This document shows, piece by piece, positions 11,416 to 23,397 of a stretch of DNA of 64,000 bases (position 1 is its first letter; each line of letters opens with the position of its first letter). The stretch is taken from assembly GCA_930367205.1 (NCBI GenBank), contig OV884015.1, positions 32,727,288-32,791,287 of the forward strand, read 5' to 3'. The notes beneath the pieces were generated by a model that did no database searches, had not been told where the DNA came from, and saw only the letters and a program-made list of their open reading frames with translations. Made by a program: the position numbers and the translations under genes. The DNA comes from Acanthosoma haemorrhoidale. Lineage: Eukaryota; Arthropoda; Insecta; Hemiptera; Acanthosomatidae.

Positions 11416-11460
11416 AGATTGTATTCATGTTATTTTCCTATTAAATTCAATCTGATTTTA

Positions 11461-11850
11461 TGTGACCCAACCTCCTTCAAATGCATCTGCGCATAGCAGA
11501 ACGAGGAGAAAATTTGTCAATTCTTTCGTTCATATTTTTCACATTGTATGAAATTCAAGGGGTTTAGGAAAAAAAACAACTCAATAAACAGTCTTGTGAC
11601 AACTTTCGAACCTTGCTTTCATTTAACCCTTTTTCTTTTTTTCAAAGTTTTTCGTTAACGATCATCAACTTATATATATATATGTGTGTGTGTGTATTTT
11701 AATTTGCTTTTGCAGCATTAATGTACAGTTCCTTACCATACCATACTGATTCTCAAATAAATATATAATAAAACAGTATATAATACATTTAGAACGATTT
11801 TCAAATAACATCACGCAAAAAGAAAATTTCTTAGCAACAATCGCTAACTG
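11461..11850. other. AT-rich spacer with microsatellite
   Basis: It contains a compound (TA)n(TG)n run at about 11671-11696 and no gene. Confidence 0.7.
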
Positions 11851-13246
11851 ATAAAATTACAATATGCCTCATTAGGCAATACGTAATTGACATATATGTT
11901 CTCTTTCATACCATATTTACAATTCATCATTCGAGCGAGTGAATTTATTCATTCAATATTCACAAACAGCCCAGAGACCTCCCAAGTCCACATGTTTGTC
12001 ACCTCCCTTGCATGCGTTATACGATGAAGAGTTATATAAGAGGAAGGTGTCTTGGGAAGTCCCCCAAGCTTCTCCGTCAGCCTCGTCACCGGATACGAGC
12101 AAGTGGAGGCTGACGAAGAGTGCAAGAGCCACAGACACTCAGGACATCATTGGCGAAACTAGCCATGGCCAGGGCTCCCACTGTCACGCATTTATAGCAG
12201 GTCACGAGGCCATTGGCGTTTTAATCTCCGAGGAGGATTATAGGGATGAGTGGTGCAGTGCAATTACTGTGCTACGGGATTAGGGTGGTTGGATAGGCTA
12301 CTATGGAATTTCGTAAACTTGTAAGGGACAAGTTCAAGAATGTAGGGTATGTTATGATCGCTGTGAAGGGTTTTGTTGCTGACATAATAAGGGACATTTA
12401 CTATTATTCTCAGGACTTTTGATTGAAAGGTTTGGATGTGCTTGATGTTCGACTTTTTTGCTGTCACCCATAGCTCTATTCCATATGTTCAGATTGGCTT
12501 AAATATAACCTTGTAGATTAATAATTTATTTTCTATTCAGAGATGGGATGTCCTTTTAAGTAGTTGTCCAAAGCTATTGCTTAGTTCTTGTCTTTTCAGC
12601 CTTGTATGTGGGTTCTAGGTCAGTCTTTTGTCGTGATGGAAGCCTAAGTACCGTACTGCCTCGGATACAGGGAGAGGAATAGAATTAAAATAAAGTAGTG
12701 GACAAGACTTGCGACAGAGTATGAAGGTAATGTGGGAACATTTTGCTTCATTAACTTTGATCCGCTATTGGTTGCACTAATGCTCGATCTCATCAAGGTG
12801 TTTTTGAAGGTTATGAGATGCTATATCGGGGTCTAGGTGGGGTAACAAGACTGCAGTGTTATATTCAAATGTGGCCAAGAAGGTATGCAAGAAGGCCAAG
12901 GGGTAGAGGGGACATCAGCGGTGTATAGGTTATGCAGTTATGAGAGGATGGGGCCCAGGACACTGCCCTGTGGAACTCCTGTTTTTATAGAATAGTAGTT
13001 AGAACATTCTAAACCACAGCGAACTTGAAAGAAGCGGTTTAAAAACTAGGACTGTAGGATTAGGAAAAGGGTCTGTGGTAAATATGTTCTGATCTGCGTG
13101 CCAAACCCTGTCAAAAGCTTGAGCTATATCAAGAAAGGCAGCAGTGCAATACTATTTGGTTTCAAGGGCTGAGGAAATGTGATCAACAACGCGAAGGCCT
13201 TGTTGAGCAGTGGAATGTCGATGAAGGAATCCAAACTGATGTTTAG
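11851..13246 (-). mobile_element. LINE beta, copy B part 1 (3' portion)
   Basis: It aligns to about 2650-3965 of copy A: 3' UTR, C-terminal tail of ORF2 and the RT from motif B to thumb. The small open piece at 12264-12467 reads KSNIKHIQTFQSKVLR ... NHPNPVAQ and crosses the position of copy A's TAG, where it has a sense codon. Frameshifts and stops elsewhere leave no usable frame. It ends abruptly at 13246, where the solo LTR begins. Confidence 0.85.
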
Positions 13247-14086
13247 TGTAGGGACCGCTAACTACATAAGATAAATCACCCTATACTCTATTGTATATAT
13301 ATATTGTAAACAAATGTTAATAACATGAACAAAATATAAATCATTGTTAAAGTGTTAAGCAATAAAAAATGCGGGGTGCCAATTAGTTATATGAGTTATA
13401 TTATATGACACCAGCTGTAGTCAAGTATGAGCCCCAGACCCTCGGCAAAACCCTGCCGGCCTCCACCAGAGAACAAACGAAAGCCCAATCATTGGTCACA
13501 ACAATCCTTATGATGATTGGCTAAGGGCAAGGCTAGCTGGGTACTTAAGCCTGTGGTCTGGCCCCTGTAAATCATTCTACTGGCAACTACTGGCTCGTGC
13601 CTACCCCGCTTGAACTCTGAAACCTGACTGCTTCCTTATGAAAAACCTCTGCATCTCTTCTCTCCTAACCTTGCTATGTTTTAGTCCAGCGTCGTCAGAC
13701 CCCACACCTTCTTAATGGGAATATCTGCCTTCGTCTCGCTGAAACTAGCACTTCGTTGGGATACGGACGACGGTTACCGTGGCCCTGCAAATTTTCCTAG
13801 TCAGACAGTAAAGCCGTCATGAAACGATTGTCCAGGATATAAACTCAAACATCCCTTACACGTCACCAGGGCTAGGGTAACCAGTCACCCCCCTCGGGAC
13901 CAGGAACCAGTCGTATGACCCCACACCTTCCTAGTGGGAATCCCTGCCTTCGTCTCGCTAAAACTAGCACTTCCTTGGGAGAGACCCCTTCCTCGCGGAC
14001 GACGGTTGCTGTGGCCCTGCAAATTTTCCTAGCAGCACTCCTGCGGCAATCCAGTCTGCCTCTCTCCGGTTCACACTCGCCTTTGG
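13247..14086 (+). mobile_element. Solo LTR family, copy 2, rearranged
   Basis: It starts TGTAGGGACCGCTAAC. The TATA-like TACTTAAG is near 13541. The central block after TTTTCCTAG is missing from the first pass (13247-13911) but appears in a second partial pass (13912-14086, restarting at GACCCCACACCTTCCTAG and ending CGCCTTTGGATC). The LTR is therefore internally duplicated and deleted. It sits between two overlapping pieces of LINE beta. Confidence 0.75.
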
Positions 14087-14562
14087 ATCAGCGGTGTATA
14101 GGTTATGAAGTTATGAGAGGATGGGACCCATGACACTGCCCTGTGGAACTCCTGCTTTTATGGGATAGTAGTTATAATATTCTAAACCACAGCAAACTTG
14201 GAAGAAGCCGTTTGAAAGGTAGACTGTAGGATTAGGATAAGGGCCTGTGGTAAATATCTTTTGAGCTTGTAAAGCAAACCTTCGTGCCAAACCCTGTCAA
14301 AAGCTTGAGCTATATCAAGAAAGGCTGCAGTGCAATACAGTTTGGATTCAAGGGCTGAGAAAATGTGATCAACAACGCGAAGGCCTTGTTGAGTAGTGGA
14401 ATGTCGTTGACGGAAACCAAACTGGTGGGTAGGAAAAAGGTTTTTGGATTCAAAAATTTGAAGTACACGTTTTAATAGGAGTTTCTCAAATATTTTAAGA
14501 TGATAGGGAGTAGGCTAATTGGACGGTAAGATGAGGCGTCATTGGGTGGTTTACAGGGTTAA
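14087..14562 (-). mobile_element. LINE beta, copy B part 2
   Basis: It aligns to about 3632-4095 of copy A, so the LINE segment corresponding to 3632-3965 is present twice (also at 12911-13246). Both pieces share a 9-bp insertion relative to copy A (GCAGTTATG/GAAGTTATG after AGGTTAT). The coding frame is RT around motifs A and B but is broken. Confidence 0.8.
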
Positions 14563-15439
14563 ACTTAAACTTAAAATTAAAACATTTTATTATATTAACG
14601 TTTATATATAAATTGAAAATATAATATACACTCTATATAGTTAGTAAAATGTGAACATTGAAGGAATATTTTAAAATTTCATAATTATATTTAATATCTA
14701 AAAGAACAATAATTATGAATAAAGAAAATGTGGCATTGTGTGCAATGTTGTATTTTGGGATCTTGAAAATTGCATGTACAGGCGACTTATCTTTTGGTTC
14801 TGATTTTAACATAAAATTAATGCTGCAATGAATGTATTTCTAAATTGTGGGTTAATTTTCCGGTAAAGTATGCCTTTTAATTACAAATTATTTTACAGTC
14901 TAATTTTAAATTTACATAATAACTTCTGTTCTCATAAATTTATCTTACGAATGGTTAAAGGCAAAAAGCAAAAGAATTAGAATGAGGCAAGATTTGCCAT
15001 CTAATATTAGTATTTTACCACTTTGCAATGATCCTCACTTCTCCAAGAGATTAAACTCTTCTGTTGCTAATCCATCTATTCGAGGTAGGATTTTTTGGGG
15101 TGTCTTAAAGGTCTTTCTAATCGTGTGTGGTCCACCGTCCTAACCATGTGTCTCTCAACCTTTTTGGATTCTCTAGGCACACCTAAGCCTCTCGAGTTTA
15201 GTTTACATCATGTATTATTAATTTAAAACACTTAATAATAATTTATTATTAGTTTGTAATATCTTCTGTTTTAGATGAATATCCAGATTGCAGTAGATGC
15301 TTGCAGAAGAAATATTATTCTGAAATGTGAATTTGATCTCCTTCCCACAACCATCTTTCACTAAATATCACAATCGCTGATTTTGTCTTATTAATTATAA
15401 AATAATCATATAACTTTGTAGAGCATTCAACATGCTCAC
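14563..15439. other. AT-rich stretch, nothing recognised
   Basis: No ORF above 60 codons with recognisable motifs and no clear repeat edges. Confidence 0.6.
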
Positions 15440-17170
15440 GAAATCAACCTCTTTCAAACACTACCCGAGGAAGAAAAAATTTAGATATTTCCAAACCCTA
15501 ACATAGGTGAGTTCCAGATCAATCAAGGAGCTATTTCACGAAAAGCAGAACGTGAGATTCAGAATTTGAATGTTCTGAGAAATTCTTATCTCGACCACGG
15601 GACACCATCTGCCAAGGAACAAAATTAAACTCCTTTCAAGAAATATTAGAAAATTAGAAATATTCAGATCCAACAAGCTGTTCTCTTATGAACTGGAGTA
15701 CTTGGGCTCACAGAATTGAGAACAACCTCAATAAGCCTTATTAAAAAACATGTCTGGTGGGCCAACGAGTGCGACAAAGCAATAAGGCAAAAAAAACAAC
15801 TTGCCTGGGAAAGATTAAGCTCGCATAATAGTGAAGCTAAATGGCAGATTTTTATAGAAACAAGGAAACACCGCAAAACTATTCCGGGAATCAAACGCAA
15901 CATCGACAATTGGTGCCAACACAATTTGAAGAAAAACATCACCTGTGTTTCATTTATCAAGACTTCCAGTTCAAAACAAATTGCTCACAACGACAAGGCC
16001 AACTGCTGAATCTTGGGAAACTACTCTGAAGGTCTCTTCAACTGTTGATGCTCCAGAACGGACATTCACTTTCTAAGATAATAATAATATTCACCCACGA
16101 ATAGTGAAGTCCAACAGAATATCCGGTCACATAAAAATAACGAAGCATTAGCGAAGATTCAATAACTGCCGAACTATGGAATTATGATGGTGGCTTGGCA
16201 GTTGGAAAGGTAACCGAAACAATTCACAGAATCTAGAACACACAGGCTGTCAGGTGAGTTTAATTCATCTCATTCACAATAGGTGACAAAATAGATGTGA
16301 ACAACTACCGTGGCATCTCTCTCTCAAGTGTATGTAACCTACAAGATTCTCTCGAAAGCTCTTCAGACTAGGGGGCAGGAACAATCTTTGTTCTCCAACT
16401 ACATACTCGGGAAAGTCATTCGTGAGTGGCCCACGTAAATGAATGACAAAACTCAGATTGGGCTGTGTCAAAATTGGGCTAAAAAAAGCCGCAGAAGGAA
16501 TCAACCAACTCCAAACGCGAGCATGCGAAGTAGGTCTCAACATTTTATTTAGAAAAAAACGGAGTTCATTACGAACATTAAGTCAACATTAGGACGACTA
16601 TAAAAGGGCAAAACTTTTAAATATCTAGGAGAGTGAATAAAACTCAACTTGCAGAAAAAGGAACCCTTCACGTCACAGATCAGGAAAATGGAAATGGCAT
16701 ATCAGCTGACTAAGAGTATCTATAATAAGAGATCAATATCATTAAATGCTCAACTCAGACACTGCAAAACTGTCATCAGGAGGCACTATACGCTGCAGAA
16801 CGCCTTGCGATTCACAGGAAAAGTCTGTTCGAGAGGGTCAAAGTCAAAGAAAGAAAGATCCTCAGAAAACCCTTGAGACCGGTAAGAAAGAATAGTTAAT
16901 ACAGAAGACACAATCAAAAACTTTATATCTACATAGAAAAAATAACGGAAGGAAAGGAGTATTCAATTTTATAGTCACTTGTTGAGAATAAACAGACAAG
17001 AGATTGACAAACGGTATCTTTAAGTACTTCCAAGAGAAGATTCCAAGAAAAGCCTAAACTGAAAACGGGCAAGGCGTGGACTGAAGAAAGGAAACAACAA
17101 CATTGAGAACGAATGCTTTTGTTCTGGAAAAATGTTAAAACCCGAGGAAGAAGGCAGTTGAAATGCAGTG
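15440..17170 (+). pseudogene. Heavily decayed LINE ORF2 of a third family (gamma)
   Basis: RT-family landmarks occur in correct order on the plus strand, in shifting frames. First is the linker between endonuclease and RT: WWANECDKAIRQKKQLAWER (about 15755-15815). Next come NNYRGISLSSV (about 16297-16330), AAEGINQLQTRACEVGLNI (about 16487-16545), FKYLGE then KMEMAYQLTKSIYNKRSI (about 16617-16740), KERKILRKPLRPVRKNS (about 16849-16900), RLTNGIFKYFQEK (about 17005-17045) and the terminal KAWTEERKQ (about 17070-17100). The FADD region appears deleted between 16330 and 16480. Many stops and frameshifts mean an old insertion. Order and motifs match a family of arthropod LINEs I recognise by pattern; the clade is not assigned. 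Confidence 0.75.
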
Positions 17171-17779
17171 GTTAATAGTTGACCCATTCAAAAATAAATA
17201 AAATTTGATTTAGAAAACACGGCGAAACCAAAACTAAAAATAAAAACATGCAACATACATTTAATCGCCTACTCCTGAGGAGTGGCAGCTTGACTAGAAA
17301 TATTAGTACATGTAGTACTCACCTGAAACAAAACAAAAAGCCGAGAGTGAAGGAGCGAGGTGCCGACTAAGAGACCACTGACTGCACTGGCCTAGCCCAC
17401 ATACCCCTGCCTCCTCGGGGAGCTAGGTGCACTTCACTTCGCGCTTATTACTCTCATACAGTTGGCAATTTAGGCTGTATTTTAAAACCATTTAGTACTG
17501 TTATGTATTAACATATATTATTTCACCTTTTTTTTATTTATTATATGTTCACAATAAAATATATCAAAATCGTATTCACTGCCGAGCCATGAGGGAGGGT
17601 GTTACTTTCACACAATCCACTCAGTCAAAATGACTGTATGCTTCATTCAACTCACGGGAGATGTGAAAAAAGAAAAGAAAAGAGGTTTCGCTCCCACCTC
17701 CCCTACGGAGAAGAATCGAGGAAGAACCTGGGAGGTGCAAGGCCCTAATAGGCGAATGGACAACTGAGGTGTGAAGCGC
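17171..17779. other. Spacer between LINE remnants
   Basis: It has a somewhat GC-richer patch (17340-17450). No gene is recognised. Confidence 0.5.
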
Positions 17780-18600
17780 CTGGTGGACCAGTACGACTAA
17801 GGGGGCACCCTCAGGAAGTACTTCTATATGATTACAAGCGGTCAGATAGCAAGTCCTGCCCTCATTGCGAAGAGGACGACACTGCGGAGCATGTAACGCG
17901 TTGGAACCAGCGAGAGCACGGCTGCTTCGCTCGATAGGGGAATATCGAGTCCGACCTGTCATCCATGGTCAACGACGAGAAGAGATTCAAGGCGTTCCGT
18001 GGATTAATTGGGGAGTGGAGGGAGCTTCAAGGCGCCGGGCACTTCTCGATATCCAGGGGGGTGAGCAGCCGGGAAGGCTCACCGAAGCAAACGTTGTATC
18101 GCCGGTCGAGGCGGAGTCACTGTAAATATAGAATAAGATAGGTCTTAGAAGGATGAAGTTAGGATATAAGTATAGATGGTAAGGGGGAAGAGGATGCACA
18201 CTCCTTGTATATATAGATTAACGTTTTTAGGTATAAGCACATTGTAAATGGTAGATAAGGTCAATTGTAAATACGTTAGGTTAGCTGTAGTTGTACTAGT
18301 TAAAATTTTAATAAAAGGTGTATATATATATATATAGTAAGGAAAATGTACATAGTAGTGATTAAGTTTAAAGGTTGTTTTGTTTGAAGTTTTCCTTTCT
18401 TTTGTATTTTTTTGTGTGTGTTTGTTTTGAATAAACGGCAACAACAGAATAACGTAAGGTGTGCTGACCGGTGCAACAATCCCATTGCATCGGAATACGC
18501 GGAACACAGGCGACGTAACCCCAATGAGCTGGTTTCACGGGCTTGTGGGGAAACCCCGTTTGAGGTTTTTACCTCAGGAAGGGGGGGGGGGAGGTAATGT
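17780..18600 (+). pseudogene. R1/I-like LINE: ORF2 C-terminal zinc-finger tail and 3' UTR
   Basis: A degenerate tail reads CPHCEEDDTAEHV (17857-17895), then an arginine-rich and tryptophan-containing end (KAFRGLIGEWRELQ, about 17980-18030). CPHC with a downstream His is the CCHC-like motif found at the C-terminus of R1- and I-type LINE ORF2. A frameshift lies just before it, since RKYF and CPHC are in different frames. The piece after about 18125 is probably 3' UTR, ending in a GC-rich block and a G run at 18580-18592. The open piece at 17865-18125 is in another frame and not called. Confidence 0.55.
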
Positions 18601-20645
18601 AAAAAGTAATATTATAAAAAGCTAAGGCTCCAAAAAAGACACCTATTCAATTTATACTACTGCAAACCACTTCTCTTTTTGTCAATAACTCTTTCGAGTC
18701 TCATAAAATCTTTTATTTACTTTTACAACACCAACCAACGCCTATCAAATCGTTCTCAGGACTAAAATTGTAACAAAACATAAATAAAACAGTTAAATAA
18801 TAATATTGCTATCAATCCAAATAATAAAACAATAAAGCAGTAAATGATATGATACATTTTAAAATGTATTACTCTATTATTCAATCAAAGCATACCCAAT
18901 AGGTTTCCAGAGAGTTTTAATAAAAACCTAAAACTATAACTCTTATTACATTAACAGATAACCTCATTTAATACAACAATCATTTACAATCTTCAGGAAT
19001 ACAAAAAAGTTTCTACAAACCAGCGATAAACAACATTTCTACCTTTCCCACACAATTAAAACAAGTAAAACCCTTGAGAGAGGTACTGTAGACATAAAAG
19101 AGATATTAACACTTCGCCCCGAGACTGTCTGATATTTGTTATAATTTAAGTTTTTATAATTCAATATTATAGCTAATGCTAACATAACACCCGTAAAGTC
19201 AAAAAGTGAAGTATCATGAACATAAAGGAATGGAAAAAGCGTTCGTCAATCGAATTTAAAATAAAAATATTTGGTTGCGAATTAAGTACTTTCCCGTTAT
19301 TCCGGACCTCCAGATAGTCATTTCCCTATCTATCCCCTACTGCTTGGTCCGGTATATTGGAGTATACGATACAAATATCTTAATATAATCTAGTATGGAT
19401 TACTGGAATCCATGCCATTTTGGCCGTGGGGTCCAAGGCCGAAACCAAATAGCACTTAGCCACAGAGCTTTGAAGTCAATGTCCATATCAGAGAAATAAT
19501 TCCAATTATTCCATGAAAACCGACTGTGCTCTGGAAACACAAAGCGTAAATTAATTCTTCCGATTAGTATTAAGTGTGCATTCGTATGTCAGTTCAATTC
19601 ATGTTTAAGCACCATATTGCATTTCCGAATATAGTCCTTTCTATGTTGTTGCATGATATCTGGCTTCAATGTTGCCGAGTCCGAAATTACAGGATTATTT
19701 TTAAATAGGTAAGGAATAATCGATATTTAGGATGTGTTCTACAGGAGCGGTCATAAAATTGATTCAATCGATCTAAAATTTTAAGTGGTAATCAAGTTAT
19801 CGATGTTTTCGTTGTTTTTTTTCGTATGGCTACGACAGGTCATCTATTGGAAAGTGATATTGAGTCTGCCCCCCTAATACCAAAAGTTTGCCAGAAAATC
19901 CTAAATTGTCACGTACTGGTCAAGGTATCTTTCTAGATATGGTTACACGGTCATGACCTGTGACTACTGTTATTCCACAATCTTTTTTTGAAAACTAATT
20001 TTCAGTATAACAATTCATGCAATATCATATAATAGTAAGCCACAAGTCTTTTTCAAATATGAATTATCCAGACTTTCATTCCATGTCTTTTCTGGTCATT
20101 GTCACGACAATGGGGGTCAAGTATGCAGGTAAACGAAATACAAGGCATTGAGAAAAAATAATGTTATTCCTTGGTGAATCTACCAGAAAAATGTTTGTTT
20201 GATTCCTATTCCACATATGAAACAAATCAAAGAATTTATAAAAGCCTTATTCACAAACACGTGGAACAATGTTCATAAAATGGCAATTAAAAAAAAATCT
20301 CGCCTGTAGCCTTTGAGTGCTTAGGACTGGTTAATTAAAATTTTAACTGGCTGACTTTTACAAACACATAATCCCTGGGCGTTGTAGGATTATACCTTTG
20401 AAATACTAGATCATTCTTTTCAATTCATATCGTATTTATATGTATATAAGTTAACCAGTATTAGAGGTATAAACAGATTGTTATTGTAAACAACTAAGAG
20501 TGGGGCTAATCCTCACTAATAATTTATATATAGGATAGGAAGAGAAATAAACCAGTTAGTTAAGTTCTAGTCTGCCTTCTTATTACACCTACCGACTCCT
20601 TTTTAGTGTCAGAGTTAGCCGGAAGTTAAGTTATATATATGTATA
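18601..20645. other. AT-rich stretch, nothing recognised
   Basis: No gene or repeat edge is recognised. 20470-20600 has an AATAAA and a pyrimidine-rich end that could be part of an LTR, but no partner copy is seen. Confidence 0.5.
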
Positions 20646-21240
20646 CGAGGGGTGGTCTGAAAAGTTTCCGACCTAACAAAGAATACGTGTTTGGTCTAGC
20701 GGCACCCAACGCGCGGATAGCTTTCTCATCTCTAAATGTTGATTTAATATGAGACAAACACGTTCATTTGACATGTTCATAACCTCTGCTATCTCTCTCA
20801 CTTTAATTCGGCGGTCGTCTAGCACCATTTGGTGAACTTTGGCGATGTTTTCGTCGGTAGTTGCAGTTTTTGGACGTCCCGAACGTTCATCGTCTCCCAA
20901 GCTCTTACGACCACGTTTAAATTCAGCTGCCCAAAATTTCACTGTGGTAAATGATGGTGCAGGGTCCCCATACACAGAATCCAACTCATCTTTGATTTGC
21001 GTTGGCGTATTGCCTTTCAATAACCAATATTTAATGACAGCTCGATACTCGATTTTGTCCATTTTCATAAAAACACTCACATCGACTCACTCAAACGACT
21101 GTTACACAACAACTGCGCGGCCAAAATGGCCGAAACTTTGGTGAGTAACTGTCAACAGATCAACAACGAAATTGACTAGCTTTTATTTACGACTGCTGCT
21201 ATCTTCATTTTGAGGTCGGAAACTTTTCAGGACACCCTCG
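20646..21240 (-). mobile_element. Internally deleted mariner element
   Basis: Terminal inverted repeats of about 28 bp: 20646-20674 (CGAGGGGTGGTCTGAAAAG...) and 21213-21240, whose reverse complement begins CGAGGGTGTCCTGAAAAG. A TA dinucleotide precedes the left end (20644-20645); on the right TG intervenes before TATA. The element is about 595 bp, while complete mariners are about 1.3 kb, so more than half is gone. Confidence 0.9.
20673..21068 (-). pseudogene. Mariner transposase, DNA-binding domain only
   Basis: The frame has ATG at 21068 (a second ATG at 21062, before DKIEYRAVIKYW, is also possible). The N-terminal half matches mariner transposase: a first helix-turn-helix (residues about 3-50), the SGRPKTATT linker, a second helix-turn-helix (about 75-112) and LSARWVP, the start of the linker before the catalytic domain. 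It then runs directly into the inverted repeat and stops at 20673. All three catalytic acidic residues of the DD34D domain are missing. If expressed, the product could bind the repeats but not cut; that is inference. Confidence 0.9.
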
Positions 21241-21339
21241 TGTATATAACTGTACCAGTTGCAAAATAAAACCTCTGTTTCCTTACTTCCCAATAAATGC
21301 ATGTGTACTTATGGCACATAACAAGTATAATATACTATC

Positions 21340-21778
21340 AAGTTCGAAGCCATCCAAAGAAAACACATCAAGTTCTTTGACTCGATGAAACATAACTAAA
21401 ACCCTCCATTCCGAGACATGACACCCCCACCGCTACTGGCAAGATGGCAACTCTCAAGACCTAGTAAAGCAGACCAAATGGTGAACATCACGGCGCTTGG
21501 CCTACCAACAAAAAGCCTCTAACGGGCACTTAACACTGCTATCCGACTAAAGACTGATAAGACTCTACATGTCTAGAGGGACTCTAGGCCCAGCCACCAG
21601 TGGACTCTCACCACTGTACCGCAACTATCAACCTCTACTGAGGCTTCCCACACTCCTTCATTCCCTCACACCACCGTCAAGCAGGTACTCCTAGTACAAG
21701 GATCCGCTTAACCCAAATATCCCTTTATTTTTCCCTCATCCTTAATCTCATAATTAGAGAGCAAAGAAAAAAAAAAAA
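21340..21778 (+). mobile_element. 5'-truncated LINE tail, alpha-related, with short poly(A)
   Basis: The start translates as RKHIKFFDSM then MTPPPLLARWQ, matching the C-terminal end of LINE alpha ORF2 (RRHIKFFDSLQ, MTPPPLPHRWQ), followed by about 280 nt of 3' UTR and GCAAAG plus 13 A residues (21766-21778). One stop interrupts the short coding part. This is a different subfamily from copies 1 and 2, since the UTR does not align. Confidence 0.7.
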
Positions 21779-23138
21779 TCAAGTCATGTAGTTAAGCTAG
21801 AAATCATCCTGTAAAACCTCAAAGTGGAGGAGAGACATGGTTAAGTCGTTGAAAGCTAAAGGAGGAAAGTGGATATCCTTTGAAACTGTACACTCTGCTG
21901 CAGTGGATTCGCTCCTGTAATCCGAGCATCATCTGGTAGCAATCTTACTTCGTCTTGCCTTTAGGGCTGAAATATGTGTTCTCATACCTGTCTGCCTGTA
22001 TAACTTCCGTTGGATGTTAACTGCTTAATTATTTTGGTAGCAAAGAACATCAACAATGTGTTACTTAAAGCAAGTTATTTGAAACAAAATATAATCCCTT
22101 GAAATGTTAATAAAAAAAACTCACAATACACAGTACTTTCAAATAAGAATGCCCTTTTAAAATGCAACTGATGAAAATATATCCGATTAACAACAAATAC
22201 ATACCCTATATTTACTGTTTTTTTTACATGGTTAACAAACGTAACGTAGTTGTCCATGAAATAGTTTCGTATAATAACATATAAACCTGAAGATCGAAAA
22301 TGGTATTGACACCTAATATGGATTGGGGAAGAATGAGGCCCCAAGAAAATTTAACACTTAACTCCAAAAGAAAGAACGAAACGTGGAAGGCAAAGAAAAC
22401 AGGACAGATCATGTAAAACGTGAAATAGAGGCAAGGGTGCAAATATGTGAAGACTAACAGGATCGCGAGAACTGCTTACAGGAGTTTAGGATGTGACCTG
22501 GGCTATAAAAAAACCCCAAATATTTCAATATAACAGGAGAAAAACCGAACCGAAAATACATTATTACCATCATTTTATCACCAGTTTCAAGTTCGTTTTC
22601 AGCCCTAAAAACCTTGTGAAGTAGGAAAATAAATAACAGATCGTTTGTTATGTGTACCATTCTTTCATAAACATTCCTGATAATACCAAAACCACCAATT
22701 AATAACTTAAAAATGAACAACCAACAACAATATACGCCTAGAGATTTCGAAAGCTTTACGTTGAAATTTTGCAGAAGACAAAAGATGTAAATTCAAAGAG
22801 GAGATCGAAGAGGATAAGTAAATTGATTAATATTTTATTCTAAAATCGTACGATCAATTTAAACCAGGACAAAAATTGTAACAAAATAAAAAAGTTCTTA
22901 ATCGTGTGTTTTGGTACTAAATCTATCCGAACTAACAACAGACTACCGGCATTTTTAATCAAAATATTAATTTTTTTATCAATAATTATAATAATATAAT
23001 TATTAATAAACTCGTCTCGGACCTTCAATTGCCTTATCTAAAAATATAAACTAATGTGAATAACGACTAACAAAATTTTCACTGTACACAAACATAATCG
23101 CAATTGATTTATATTTATATATATATATATATTTATAT
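21779..23138. other. AT-rich stretch, nothing recognised
   Basis: Short ORFs on the minus strand (22075-22344, 22224-22442, 22454-22720) have AT-driven hydrophobic composition and no recognisable domain. A TA run lies at 23112-23131. Confidence 0.55.
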
Positions 23139-23257
23139 TGAAACCTACCTCATTTTTTACCATTTCTTTTTCTACTTTATTGATAAAATTACCTTAACTA
23201 ATTTGGCAGGTCCGTCATGAGATCTTTAATTCAAATTGTTTTTATGTCTTGATATCA
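23139..23257 (-). repeat. 3' LTR of compact element
   Basis: 119 bp. On the minus strand it starts TGATATCAAGACATAAAAAC and ends GGTAGGTTTCA. It is aligned with 24430-24547. Confidence 0.65.
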
Positions 23258-23397
23258 GAAGCTTCACTCGCTGATAATTCCATAGACCTTACTATGGTCA
23301 ATATTTCTAATAATAGTTTTGTTTTTGTTTGTATAAACTTTCTAAAGTTTATGTGTCATCCGATCAGTATTATTTTCATGAAAATAATAAAAGAAAA

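Larger units (their letters stand above)
9840..11460 (+). mobile_element. LINE family alpha, copy 2, decayed
   Basis: The same family as 1-1242, judged from shared RT text (CDRECPEQLYS versus CDWECPEQLYT; FADDIAVYSSS; NAGKTDCVIF) and a shared 3' UTR hairpin at 11398-11415. The copy is 5'-truncated. It carries a frameshifting deletion in motif B and a larger deletion of roughly 200 nt in the thumb region. Confidence 0.8.

Noticed and set aside
20839..21144. 101-codon plus-strand ORF across mariner
   Set aside because: Antisense of the transposase N-terminal domain.
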